Below, one piece after another: positions 44,966 through 55,800 of a stretch of DNA of 64,000 nt (position 1 is its first letter; each line of letters opens with the position of its first letter). The stretch comes from Sipunculus nudus (taxonomy: Eukaryota; Annelida; Sipuncula; Golfingiida; Sipunculidae): NCBI GenBank assembly GCA_026874595.1, contig CM049306.1, forward strand, positions 87,123,142 through 87,187,141, written 5' to 3'. A program made the translations under genes and the position numbers. A model generated the notes under the pieces. That model had not been told where the DNA came from. It did not search any database and was given only the letters and a program-made list of their open reading frames with translations.

Positions 44966-45749
44966 TGTCACGGAACCTAAAATCAACAGATCCCGTATGC
45001 GTAATGAACATAAATTTTGTAATGGAGAAAAAAATCAGATTCTGTAGCACTAGGCAGCGTGAAATGTCTAGGGGAATGAATAAAGATGTCAGTTGTTTTT
45101 TGTTAACAAATAACCATAATTTATTCTTAAAACAACCCTAACGTAACAATACACTAAATCAATACAATGACACAGTATAACAGTAGTATAACAGCAGTAT
45201 AACAGCAAATCAATACAATCACACAGTAAAAAAAAGGTGCACATTACCTGGATACCACCACAGTCCAAGCGACAAGTCCTTAAAATGTATAAGCCGGACG
45301 AACAGTTCACACAAATTCTCTCGGAGAATAACAGTCCAATGTAAAGCTCTTGTAACAATCCCGAAAGTAAACTGAAGACCAAATAAGATTCGTCACAAAT
45401 CCAGAAGAAAATCTGAAGAAAATCTATAATTGCCGCACTTATCGGAGTAGGTCCCACATACTGACATACACGCTTCTGTGTCTGCTTGAATATTCTCTCA
45501 CCTCTCTCTCGGCTCCAAAACACAGCCCCTATTTATAACCTTTCATCCGAAAACTCTAGAAAATTCCATTCACGAACTATCGAAAAGAACAATACACGTG
45601 TTACACTCTGCGAGAGTTCAACCAGTACGGATTAAACTGAGAGTGCAACACCCGGCCAGGCGATGCCGCTACAACGATTTACGCCCGTGTCACACAATAA
45701 AAAAGACATCTGTAAGACTTGTGCACACAATAAAAGGGCACCTGTAACA
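44966..45749 (-). mobile_element. Solo LTR, family A, copy 2
   Basis: 784 bp, the reverse-complement relative of 39145-39913. It begins TGTCAC and ends GTAACA on the plus strand, with 4-bp duplication ACAA on both sides (44962-44965 and 45750-45753). Its minus-strand TATA box lies at 45531-45537 and AATAAA at 45120-45125, matching copy 1 in position. A small TATAACAG tandem expansion (about 45177-45207) accounts for some extra length. The 144-codon frame inside is not preserved in copy 1 and is discounted. Confidence 0.85.
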
Positions 45750-47143
45750 ACAAATGGAACGGTTAATAGCTGATGTCACTCATGCATTTCCCATCATAAG
45801 ACAAATCGGTATTCATATTTTATACAAAAAATTATTACCAATGATACACCAATATGTGTACCTTTTTTTTTTAATTTATTTTTGTAAATTTTGAAGTCTA
45901 CTACTTCCATATATTAATGCACCTAATAAACTTTTACAAACTGTATATAAAGGATACGGATCAGTCTTTAGGAACATATAACAACGCAGCAATCTTATTA
46001 AATATTATTAAGTAATTATTTTCACAGAGTTCTCAGGAATATATTGGTAAATGTGCTTGATGCCTGAAAACTGTTTTGGGCACTTGATTATGAGCATCTG
46101 TGCATCCAAGACAGATTGCTGGCTGTGCAACATCTCAAAGCAAGCTCTTATCAATGCAAATTAATAATACAGACTTTCATTGATGCAAGCAAAATAACTA
46201 TGTAAACATAGCAACCGGGCCATTTGCCACCCAGTGGAATTAAACTGTATCTGTATATTGTGATTTTTATCTCCAAAATTATACAAATTAATAATGAAAT
46301 ATTCAGCCTTTCTTTAGCAATCTAAAAAGTAAGTTATCCCTTTTGTTAAAGTGTTCCCATAATCGTATTAAAAAAACTAATGAGTACCTGCAGAGGATTT
46401 AAACCTAAAAAATCTCAGCTAAAAATGTGAAAAGTACTTGCATTGCTTTCTATGGGCATTAGAACTCAAGTTATTGACATATTTTAATCTGTCGGCCAGG
46501 ATGCCGCCATCTTGGATTTTGGCCTTGATAATTTATTTTCAGCTTGGTCCCATGTCTGAAATTAAATATTAAGCTCCAAAGAACGCTTTTGCCAACTTTC
46601 ATGTATCTTCATATGGGAGCTTATCCGCTGGACTGTTATGTATTAAAAGCTACGAGCACTCCAGCATCCTTGATTACCTGTGCCAAGGAGTTGAGCCCCT
46701 ATACCCCCCCCCCCCCCCCCCCCCACTTTCTATGATCCTTTCCCCGACTCGGTTAACGACGGTAAATGACGTATACATCTCCAAGTATCTATTATGAAAG
46801 GCATTAATTTCGATCCCATTTCATGACCCCTCTACACCTGGCAATTCTGCTAATACAGTGTTTGTATTAGCAAGACAATATCGACAGGGGCCCATAAAAT
46901 ATCTTATATTAAGCTTTAATCAAGCGATGACTTTCTAAAAAAAAGCTGCAGTGGGCGTAATTCAATAAAACAGCACAACAAGGGACAAAAAAAGCCATTC
47001 AGAAGCAGAACTACATGCAGACGAGTCACTGTACCAGATAATCTAACTGTAGGGCTGATAAAATATATGTAACGTTCTTTCCCTTGGTAAATGAGTGTTA
47101 TCACGTGTATCAAAATGTAGGTCACATACACCGGGAATTTACG
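45750..47143. other. Spacer with long poly-C
   Basis: Unique DNA with a poly-C run of about 20 bases at 46705-46724. No supported gene. Confidence 0.5.
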
Positions 47144-47188
47144 CAGTGGCGGATCGAGAATTTTGCTATAAGGGGGGGGGGGGGGGGG
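47144..47188. repeat. hAT-like MITE end plus poly-G
   Basis: CAGTGGCGGATCGAGAA (47144-47160) resembles the ends at 41314 and 48909. An 18-base poly-G run follows at 47171-47188. No matching right end was found. Confidence 0.4.
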
Positions 47189-47244
47189 TGTGGTGGTGGC
47201 ACAAATGCATAACGGGTTTTTTAAGAACCTCGCACGTATATATA

Positions 47245-47380
47245 AGTGGTAAAGCCGTGTTAGTTTGTAGTTGAAGCGAAAGTTAAGATAAGCAGTGACG
47301 TCTTTCAGATAGACTAACTAGTTTATAAACACACGAGCTTTCGAAGTACAAAGACTTCTTCGTCAGGTGGTGATTAAGTG
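47245..47380 (-). mobile_element. Fragment of a Penelope-like retroelement (candidate)
   Basis: The sequence around AGCCGTGTTAGTTTGTAG, AGACTAACTAG and CGAGCTTTCG...CTTCGTCAGG has the layout of widespread repeats derived from Penelope-like elements. The minus strand carries a hammerhead-like core. No RT or GIY-YIG frame is near, so only a terminal fragment remains. The assignment comes from memory of the repeat layout. Confidence 0.4.
47339..47366 (-). ncRNA. Hammerhead ribozyme-like core
   Basis: On the minus strand: CTGACGA, one extra A, a 5-bp stem GAAGT/ACTTC closed by a 6-base loop, then GAAA. These are the invariant parts of a hammerhead (CUGANGA, stem II, GAAA). Helices I and III and the cleavage triplet are not clear, so activity is uncertain. 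Hammerheads are known in terminal repeats of Penelope-like elements. Confidence 0.45.
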
Positions 47381-48908
47381 AAGACGTTTAGAGAGATAAG
47401 TTATATGATGGACCGACAATGTCAAACAAAGGCGGTTTCTATTAGGGCATGCACATGGGCTTACACGCGGGGTAAACTTTCAGCTTATTTGGTGACCAAC
47501 TCCAAACTATAATGGTTTCTTCCAAGGGTATATTATCTTCAAAATCATGTCCTGTTTACATTAAATTGATTACAGACTAACCAACCAGAGAACTGAAGCA
47601 AAAACACTACACCTAGCGGATGTAAAAATACAACTACAATAATTCCTTTTATATCTTATTAAAATTGTAATCCTTTATATTACACTAAATCCGATTGTCC
47701 TCCTTTTGTTTAGGACATTCGGGGAAATAATAAAAAATACCTATTATAAACACGATATAACTCAAAAATATCTTTATCACGACCATACTTAATTGTAAAT
47801 AAGAGGTAATATATCCAAATTGCAATAAAAATATCGCGAAGCACCTCTATTCGGTTACAGGACAGAAAATAGTGTAAGAAAACTATTACCTCTGTATTAA
47901 TTGAATATAATGTTTTTTGCTGGGATATGTTTCAGTTAATTTTGCTTCATTTGAATATAAAGTTTTTGCTGGCATATATTTCAGTTAATTTTGCTTCATT
48001 TGTATTTCCAAGGCTTTTGTTACACTTCTTATGAATTTTAAATAACTATTTTTTTATGATTCGTCTAAAGTAATAACGTTTCACCATTTTATGCAAAGAG
48101 TGATTGTAATGATGTTATTTCAGTCCTAGATTTTGCTAATGTAATTAGATAAAGATTACTTCTTTCCAATACAAGAAATAAAAATATCAAAATACTGTGC
48201 TCCAAAGGCCATTGTTTGGCGGGCTCGGTTGTCTGGAGCGAGTTTTAGACTGACAAATAGTCTGGCGATTATTGAGGGGATCTGATCTATTTTTTCTTAA
48301 CAAAAACAAACTTTATTGCCTCGTGGTGTATCAATAATAACGGTAATGCCTTATATGGCCATTGTCAAAGCCAAGAAGCTATTTTATTAAACAATTTAAC
48401 ATCCAATTCAAGACTACTTCTTTAGATTATTCAGTTTCTATTGCAGACCTTTAGAATGTCAAAATACACAGATGGACAAGCATATATTACGTACGGTGTG
48501 GTTCTTTCAATAATATTTTGATAACAACAAAAAGGAAAAACAAAGCGTTGTTCTGAAAGCATGCATTAGATGGCAACGGATGTATAGTTTAAAAAAAATA
48601 ATCTTCAAGATTTGTGTACCCTCTTACTAGGTAAATCAATGGAAAATATGATTCGCTTCTCAGACACTCGCCCACGCTCAGACACTCGGATATTTAAAAA
48701 AAAAATAATATAATAAAGTTTGAACAAAAACTTTGTTAATGTTGTGCTTGTATATGTTTAGTTAAACAATATAAGTTAGAAGCATGTTGTTCCCTGATCA
48801 TATAATATGGAGTTTTCATAAAAAACACCCCAAGATTTCTGAGAAAAAAATCCTGACCAACCCTTTTTGGCCTAACACCTTATGATTTCGTGTTTGCTTA
48901 TGAATGAC
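47381..48908. other. Spacer with a ~50-bp tandem duplication
   Basis: 47901-47950 and 47951-48000 are adjacent copies of a ~50-bp unit starting TTGAATATAA. Otherwise AT-rich unique DNA. Confidence 0.5.
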
Positions 48909-49079
48909 CAGAGGCGGACCCTCCCCCCCCCCCTCCTCCCTATTTCGGCCGCTGCAACCTTTCTTTAAGGGTTTCAGACCAATTTTTGCGGCTTGCACCC
49001 CTCTTCTCCGTACCTGGGGACCATTTTAAGGTTTTTTAAGTTGTTGGAGTCCTATTCCTAAATCCCAGATCCGCCCCTG
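48909..49079. mobile_element. hAT-like MITE
   Basis: 171 bp with inverted ends CAGAGGCGGA and TCCGCCCCTG and a poly-C run near 48920-48932. Ends of the CAG(N)GGCGGA type are common in hAT elements. A clean 8-bp target duplication was not found. Confidence 0.6.
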
Positions 49080-50231
49080 ATGATTAGCAGATACACCCGG
49101 TAACCGGGCTATTTAACGGGGTGTGGGGGGAGGGGTATGAAATGACATGAGGAATGTTGGCACCATTTTTATTCTAAATGTTACTACAAAATATAGATTT
49201 TCAGTGGGACACTGTCCCTATAAGATATGTACTTATATGTTTACAGTTATTTGTGGCGCAGTGCTTGTGGCAAAAAATTCATACATTGGTATGTTTACCT
49301 TGAAGACATTAAGATTTCCGATGATCTTTGACTGGTTACATATATTATCATTCTTAGACGTATAATGGCTAGACTGATGTATGGAAGATTTAACTGACGA
49401 TTTAAATGTATTTTAGGCAAGGAAACTGTTCGTAAAAGACAATATGGGAATATGCATACATCGTTAGTTGCAGAAGCGGTGTTTCAACACCTAAAAATGA
49501 AGGTCCCTAGGTCCGGAAAAGGGGTCAAGGTCGCAAATATCGATCTGAAACCCTAAAAAATTTGTGGTAGTTGAAAAAAAATGCAAGCTGATATAGGAAA
49601 TGAGTGCTTAGGGATCAAGAGTGCATGTGGGCCATTGACAAGGTCAAATGTCAGGTCAAACATGCTTAAATCCGTCACTGGCAAGAGCTTTTATTCATAT
49701 GCAAGATAAAACGTAATCATGTGATATACGCGTAGGCATTCCGGTTTTGTCGATGGCAGTTCGGATGCTTCCGGTTGTAACCTCGACTCAATTAAAAAAA
49801 AGATGAAAAAATCACTCAGGATGATGTGTACATTCAAAAGTATTTATTCTCATCGGCGAGGTAACTGTGGTAACAACTTTTTAATTGAGGTTAAGCACAG
49901 TGTCATACGCAACGTGATTTCAGAGGACATTGAGGACAAAATGGGGCCAACTTCCATGTAAGGTATTAGATGGCAGGTGGTGAAACAAACATGCAGGCTT
50001 AATAGGCTCAACCTATGGGTCAGGTCTTTGATGTCATGTGACAATAACAAAATCATATTTGATAATTAACTTTCGTTTCCAATAAAATATTTTATATATG
50101 TATAATCGTCTGGTTTCGAGAGAATATGCCAAATCGAAAGGAAAGACCTGTTTTCGTTTAGTTTCTTTGCCGGCCATGAAAACATTGAAGAAAGATAGTC
50201 TTCATCACAGAACGATATAAATATGAATAAT
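49080..50231. other. Spacer without recognised genes
   Basis: Unique DNA; the frames at 49147-49365 and 49850-50056 lack motifs. Nothing else was seen. Confidence 0.45.
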
Positions 50232-50772
50232 TATAGTCCATTTCACCACCTGCTGTCCACCTGTTTTTTGTAGATGATTTACTTAAAAGTTTATATTTTT
50301 CAATGTTTTCCAAGTAAACAACATATGGAAGTGGCGACCTAATATGGCAGTTAAGAATTTTACAATAAATTCCCCGTTAATGTTTTACAACATTTTAGTC
50401 TCTTTTTCATGATCTGGCAGATATGGTGTGTCCCTCCATAGGTAGCCATCTTTGTTTTAGCTGGTTAACTTTTTAGAGTGTTTACATAAGATCATCCAAT
50501 TAGCAGCTGTCAGTTGAGGCTGTTTTTGCATGTGACCAATGACCTTGACCGCCATAAGTGGGTCTGATATGTTGTAAAATGTAGACTGATTTCTCATATT
50601 TTCAGAAAATTCTGTTACTCAAATATGGCTTAAGGTAGGAATTTAGTTACCTAGTTGAAAATTAGGTTCTGTAATCCTCTCCTCTACACTATAATTGTTT
50701 CCCTTGAAATGTACCTAATAAAAATTTTCATAGCAAAAATCAGGTGGACATGAGGGGATGAAACGGACTATA
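50232..50772. mobile_element. Inverted-repeat MITE, TA-flanked
   Basis: About 541 bp. The left end TATAGTCCATTTCACCACCT, followed by TGTCCACCTG, is repeated inverted at 50740-50772 (CAGGTGGACA, then GGGGATGAAACGGACTATA). Arms are about 38-40 bp. The ends fit a TA target duplication, pointing to Tc1/mariner-type mobilisation, but the TATA at the edges leaves the exact boundary open. No transposase. Confidence 0.7.
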
Positions 50773-52380
50773 GTGCAGTAGCATTAAAGTGATTAATGTC
50801 CAGTCAATAAGAGCATTGGTAGTTTTGTGTACTTACTTACATGAATGTATCAATGAATGAATGAGTGGGTGAACGGATGAATGAATGACGGAAGGAAAAA
50901 AGATTGATGGATGGGTGAATGAATTAAGGAAAGGACAGATGGGTGAATGGATGAAAGGGCTGTAAATCTATCTTTCGTAATCAAATATGGAACATGTCCT
51001 AGATCAAACGGAAAATTAGGTGGATAACCTTCATCTTAAATCTATTATCTTACACTATGTCAACCGGAATGTTTAAAAAGCAAATGTATTATTGAGTGGA
51101 AGTGAGGAAAAGTGACAACTGTATTACATACTGAAATATACGGGTGGCCACGTTGCCAGAATTTTCCGGTTAAGCACAAAATATAAATAACGATGCCGTG
51201 TACGGTGTTCACCTGTCCTGAACATAACAAACAACCCGTACGGTACATACTAGTATTGTATCCCAAGTCAGTTGGTCCCCCCACTTTCCGAAACTTACAG
51301 AGGTTAACATGAAATATTGCTTTATTTACATTCATGACAGTAAAAAAAAAGATTATTTCGACCTTGAGTGGGTTCTTGTGAGCTCCCGAAGTACCCTGTA
51401 CCATGGAGACCGAAGTTTGATGAAATATTTATTTTCTACATGCAGGGCTGTCATCATTATAATGCTTAGAACGTATTTAAATTGTTCCTGCTTAGAAACA
51501 AGGACCGGCGGTTTCTACTAGGTTATATAACAATTTTCAGGCTGCAAGAAAAGGGAAGCGCTAGAGTGTGAATTTTTTCCCCTCTTAAGTGTGTATTTTC
51601 ATACACCTTAATATAACTGCTCTAGTATGGCGAATACTACTCTCTTTTAAAAGAGGTCAATTTTTCCCTTTATCATGCAAGTGTTAATAACAAAAAGATA
51701 ATAATTAATATTGCAGATGCGAAATCTTACTGTATTAATAATTTTAACTTCCCTTAAAAATGAAAGGGATTACAGACAATAAGCGGATTTTTATTTCACC
51801 ATATGTTATGTTCCACACGGATAAATGTCGGTAAAACAGAATATTTCTGTTAAAACAGAATCAACACAATGTAATTCGCGTTTACAAATCTTGTCTTTCA
51901 TAGTTATCAAAATTCATTCGTCATCAAAAACTGGGTGTTCTCAACAAGTACATTTGATAAAATGTCACCCTCAAGTCGACATGTGATCCTTAGTCATTCC
52001 GCAGTCATTCTCAGAGTTCAAAGATAAAAATGCCTTGTTACACTTGTATTGTCCAACGTACCACGAAAACACTATCGGAAAACAAGCAATATAAGCTCGG
52101 TAAAGAACTGAACTCAATAGAAATAAAATAAGCTTATAAATAAACCCATGATTACCAATGTATATCATCAACTCAATTCCCATACTAAAAATTAACACTG
52201 AAATTTCAGCAGATCACGAAACTGACCATAGAGATTCCAGTAATCAAGGACAGAAAAAGTAAATGGGACAAAAATAAAAAAAATGTGTTAATAAATATGG
52301 GCAAAGGGTTATTAATTATTAAGTCCATATTCCCTTCAGATATATTACATCTTCTTTATATAACAAAATGAACAAGTAGT
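50773..52380. other. Spacer with TGAA/GGATG minisatellite
   Basis: A degenerate GAATGAATGGATG-type tract covers about 50845-50960. The remaining sequence is AT-rich without a supported gene, although it lies downstream of the candidate first exon at 52386 and may be intronic. Confidence 0.5.
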
Positions 52381-52385
52381 CTTAC

Positions 52386-52800
52386 CTGTAATCAGCGTAC
52401 ATCCTGATCAGGTATACATCCCTCCTACGTGTCCGCTGAGGAACTTCAACAACTAGAATTCAAGCAAAGTAGACTCCCGTACGGAGCGCGCAGTTGCTGC
52501 GGCTTCTCTTCCACTGGCAGTGAATAAGGCTGACCTTACTCTAGTAGTGCTTTGTACTTTTAGCTCCTTGTGCGGTGGTAGTGAGACCCTTACCTTCCGT
52601 CAATGATTGACCATCGCAGGAATTAGCCAGGGCCTCCTGCCACTAGGGACCAGCAATGCTGACGCTATCCAGCAGCACTGACCAACACTAAAAGCGCCAA
52701 ACGCATCAAAACCACTTACTTGCCAGCTCTCCAGGCGCACGCATACAGAGGCTGACTGGCTTGCTTCCCCAGCCTCACGGACTGTGTCTAACAGCCAAAA
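52386..52800 (-). other. Candidate first exon(s) of a minus-strand gene
   Basis: A ~450-bp GC-richer patch in AT-rich DNA. On the minus strand it holds two near-consensus donors: GGCAA|GTAAGTGG (boundary 52720/52719) and TTACAG|GTAAGAC (boundary 52386/52385). An ATG in good context (GATCAGGATGT, 52402-52400) starts 17 coding nucleotides (MYADY plus two bases) that run straight into the second donor. This is the arrangement of a 5' UTR exon plus a short initiating exon. Downstream exons would lie below 52380 and were not found. No product can be named. Confidence 0.4.
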
Positions 52801-52890
52801 TGTAATTTAGCGACGCTTTATTAGTCCACCTCTTCTCCGTCCTCGCCCTCGCGGATGTGAACATTTACCAAGTTGCTGATTGGCGAGACC
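52800..52890 (-). promoter_or_regulatory. Candidate promoter with inverted CCAAT box
   Basis: ATTGG at 52879-52883 is a CCAAT box for a minus-strand promoter, inside a CpG-richer stretch (about 52830-52890) just upstream of the candidate first exon. There is no clear TATA box. Confidence 0.3.
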
Positions 52891-55800
52891 TCTAAGGCAC
52901 GTGTAATATTTGATCCCGTTTGTTATATGCATGTGTAGGAGTCACTCCTTCCATGCGCGTCACGCTCTGGTCATAGGATTCTTCACACAATTGAGCCAGG
53001 TTGCCTCGAGACCTTTTTGAAGAAAAATAGTCAAATTTAATATATAAAAATAGCTGTTACTATATATATTAAACACATAAAGACAATTGAAAAGTCATTA
53101 CGTTTTATATAAATGGAGTTTCAAAGTTTCTGCTACGTATCTTGTGCTAAATTTAAAACCACTTAACTTCTTAACCACTTAACCATTAAAGGTTCCACCC
53201 GCGTAAAATATCAATCAAATATACATAAAACATTGTGTATATTTATTCCTGCTGTAACCTGTCCAACAGTGACGTGTGGTATCTATAAATACGTAAAGTA
53301 TTGTGACAGCAATCACATTCATCTTATAGACATGTTAACTCCTCGTAACAGAATCGCTGGATGCAGTTATTTAAAGCATGATCTCCGTAAAATACTGCTA
53401 CATCCGCTGGACCGAGGGTCGTGGTTCCAATAAACCTGGCTTATTTCGGCCTTAAGTTCTTATTATAATGTGGGTACTGCGTCCACCTTTTGTTATATAG
53501 ATCGGCCGTTAATATGCCCAACTGGCTGTTTTATTACACATTCCCATGACCTTCACGGAGCAAAGGTTTAATTGAATACCGCGTTCCTCGGTATCAAGCT
53601 ATTGTATGTTAACAAAGGACTAATATAAAGTCACTAAGGACAGAAAGGATACGCGCCCTAATGATATCTTTTACAATATTTTTCTTTTTTCAATACTTTA
53701 TGGTTACGTTATTCTAGTAAGACTAAAGTCTTAGACTGGAGCTGCCCTTGTAGTATTATCTTTTCGAGACCTTGCTCCATATAGTCGAGGCAAATTCAAA
53801 TTGAAACGATGAGATAAAAAGCTGTACTCATACCAAAATCTGTTCGATGATTGTTTGTGTTGTCTTTATCATCAGGAAAAAACCTATCAAATTGAAGTTA
53901 TTTCCTATTTTTTTTTATTCATTTTATTTTCATAAGTGTACTTTGAATGGCGTTTTGTACTGTGTCGATCTTGTCTGTATTTTCTTAGTGACTCATAAAA
54001 TATTCACCAGTGGGGCTGTTACAAAATATATACACAATGCAGAACCTGTTTACCAGACCGTAATTAATAGCTAATCTCGGTGCTGAGGAAACTGAGGAGG
54101 GTAGCATAGGTCAATTCTCCAACAGAATCCTTGTGTGGTCACATCTGTGAATGTTTAATCAGCGGTCATTCTGTATTCTGACCATTTCATTTAAATGACA
54201 CCCCATACACAGTTATCAGTTTGCTTCACGCGGGTCATTAATTCAGCTGGCGGGCCAGACGGAGGGACATTAGCTTATGGAACTCGATAGAGGGCGGGTC
54301 TCCCGGCGGCTGATGACTACTTAGTCGCATGTAAGCAGGTAAATAAAACCTTGTCTCGTTAGCACTATTGTCTTCACGTCTGGCCGCTGACTTTGGCAGA
54401 AAGACAGATATATATTACTTGTTCAACAAGTTCTGACATTCTGACCTTGCCGTCTGTATACAATATACATATTAGGTAGAATCCCGACCAGCTAAAATGT
54501 ACGGCACAAATATGTCTGAAGCAGAAAATTTGACGTCTACAGTGCAGGTGATCTATCTTTCGTACGCTCCTATATGTCGTTATGTGTTCATTGCCACACT
54601 ATTGCTGCACGTTTACTGACGCACTAAGACACCATAAGCTCATGCAATTACAATAACAATTATCTCATAGCTTTCTTACTATAATAGCCGAAGGCTCCGT
54701 AATAGATAAGTCTTTAGTGCTGACTTAAACAAGTCAGTTGATAGCCTTTGAAACTAATTTGAAAATAAACTCAATGGCTGCCATCCGACACACGTCTTTC
54801 CAGCTAGACAACATTGCTGTCACAGAGGTCCTTGCTTAACTGGCGACTTTTTACTCATAATACTCAAATATTGGTTCCATCCAAGAGCATTACTGCGAAT
54901 ATATATTCTTCATCACGGTCCTCATAAGGTTGTGTTGTCAGTGATGACATGAAGACACAGCAAGTCGGTACTCAGAAATTCCACCCCAGGTAGCAGCACG
55001 TAATTCCTGAGAATATGTCTGTTTTATACACTCGACACCTGTGTAGCACAGGAGTCAAACATCATTTGTAGGCCTATTCACGAAGTGGCATTTTTATCTT
55101 AGCGCAAGGATACTCCAATGTGTCTTCAGGTATCACTCTCAAGAGAGTCTCTCCAGTCCATATCACGGTAAATTCTATAACGAGTTTTACACGTTGGCTC
55201 ACACAGAACACTAGGTCAAACGTGATGACAATGTATTCAAAGCGTTGATTTCTCGTTGTATATATTCCTCTACAATTATTTCTTAGTATCCATAACCTGG
55301 ACCTTGAGAAAAATATCTCAGCACCATCTCCCTAAACCGAAACAGGAAAAGCGTACAGCTGTATTGAATATGGTAGTAGTCTAATTTACTGGTTTAACTC
55401 TGGCTAAAACTTGTCCCACTCTCCGTAGGAATATCGCCTAAACGCTATGATGTCCTTATCAAGAAATCATATTTGAGAATGCTATGACTGTCAGTCTGTA
55501 TAAATAAGCAGTTTTACGGGGTGTGAGTATCAGCATCGTCTGTTTGTCAGTTGTCGTCAAATTCGCCTCCCTGCTTGTTCTTTCGTCTGACATATTGCTT
55601 TCCACAGGCGAGATTTTATAAACAATCCTTCTGAATGTTATACTGAAGAAAGAATACCCAAAGTGTTAGAATTTCTTATGTCCTTTACAGTACATAGTCC
55701 AAAGGTAAAGTTCAAGGTCATTAAAAAACTAACAAATGTTTTTTTCATATCTTCGTCAAAATGTATCGTAGCCGCATAAACTGTAGCTCATTTTACTCGC

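Noticed and set aside
45089-45523. 144-codon minus frame
   Set aside because: Lies inside solo LTR copy 2 and is not preserved in copy 1.
51060-51404. 114-codon minus frame downstream of the candidate first exon
   Set aside because: Composition looks random and no acceptor in the matching phase was found.
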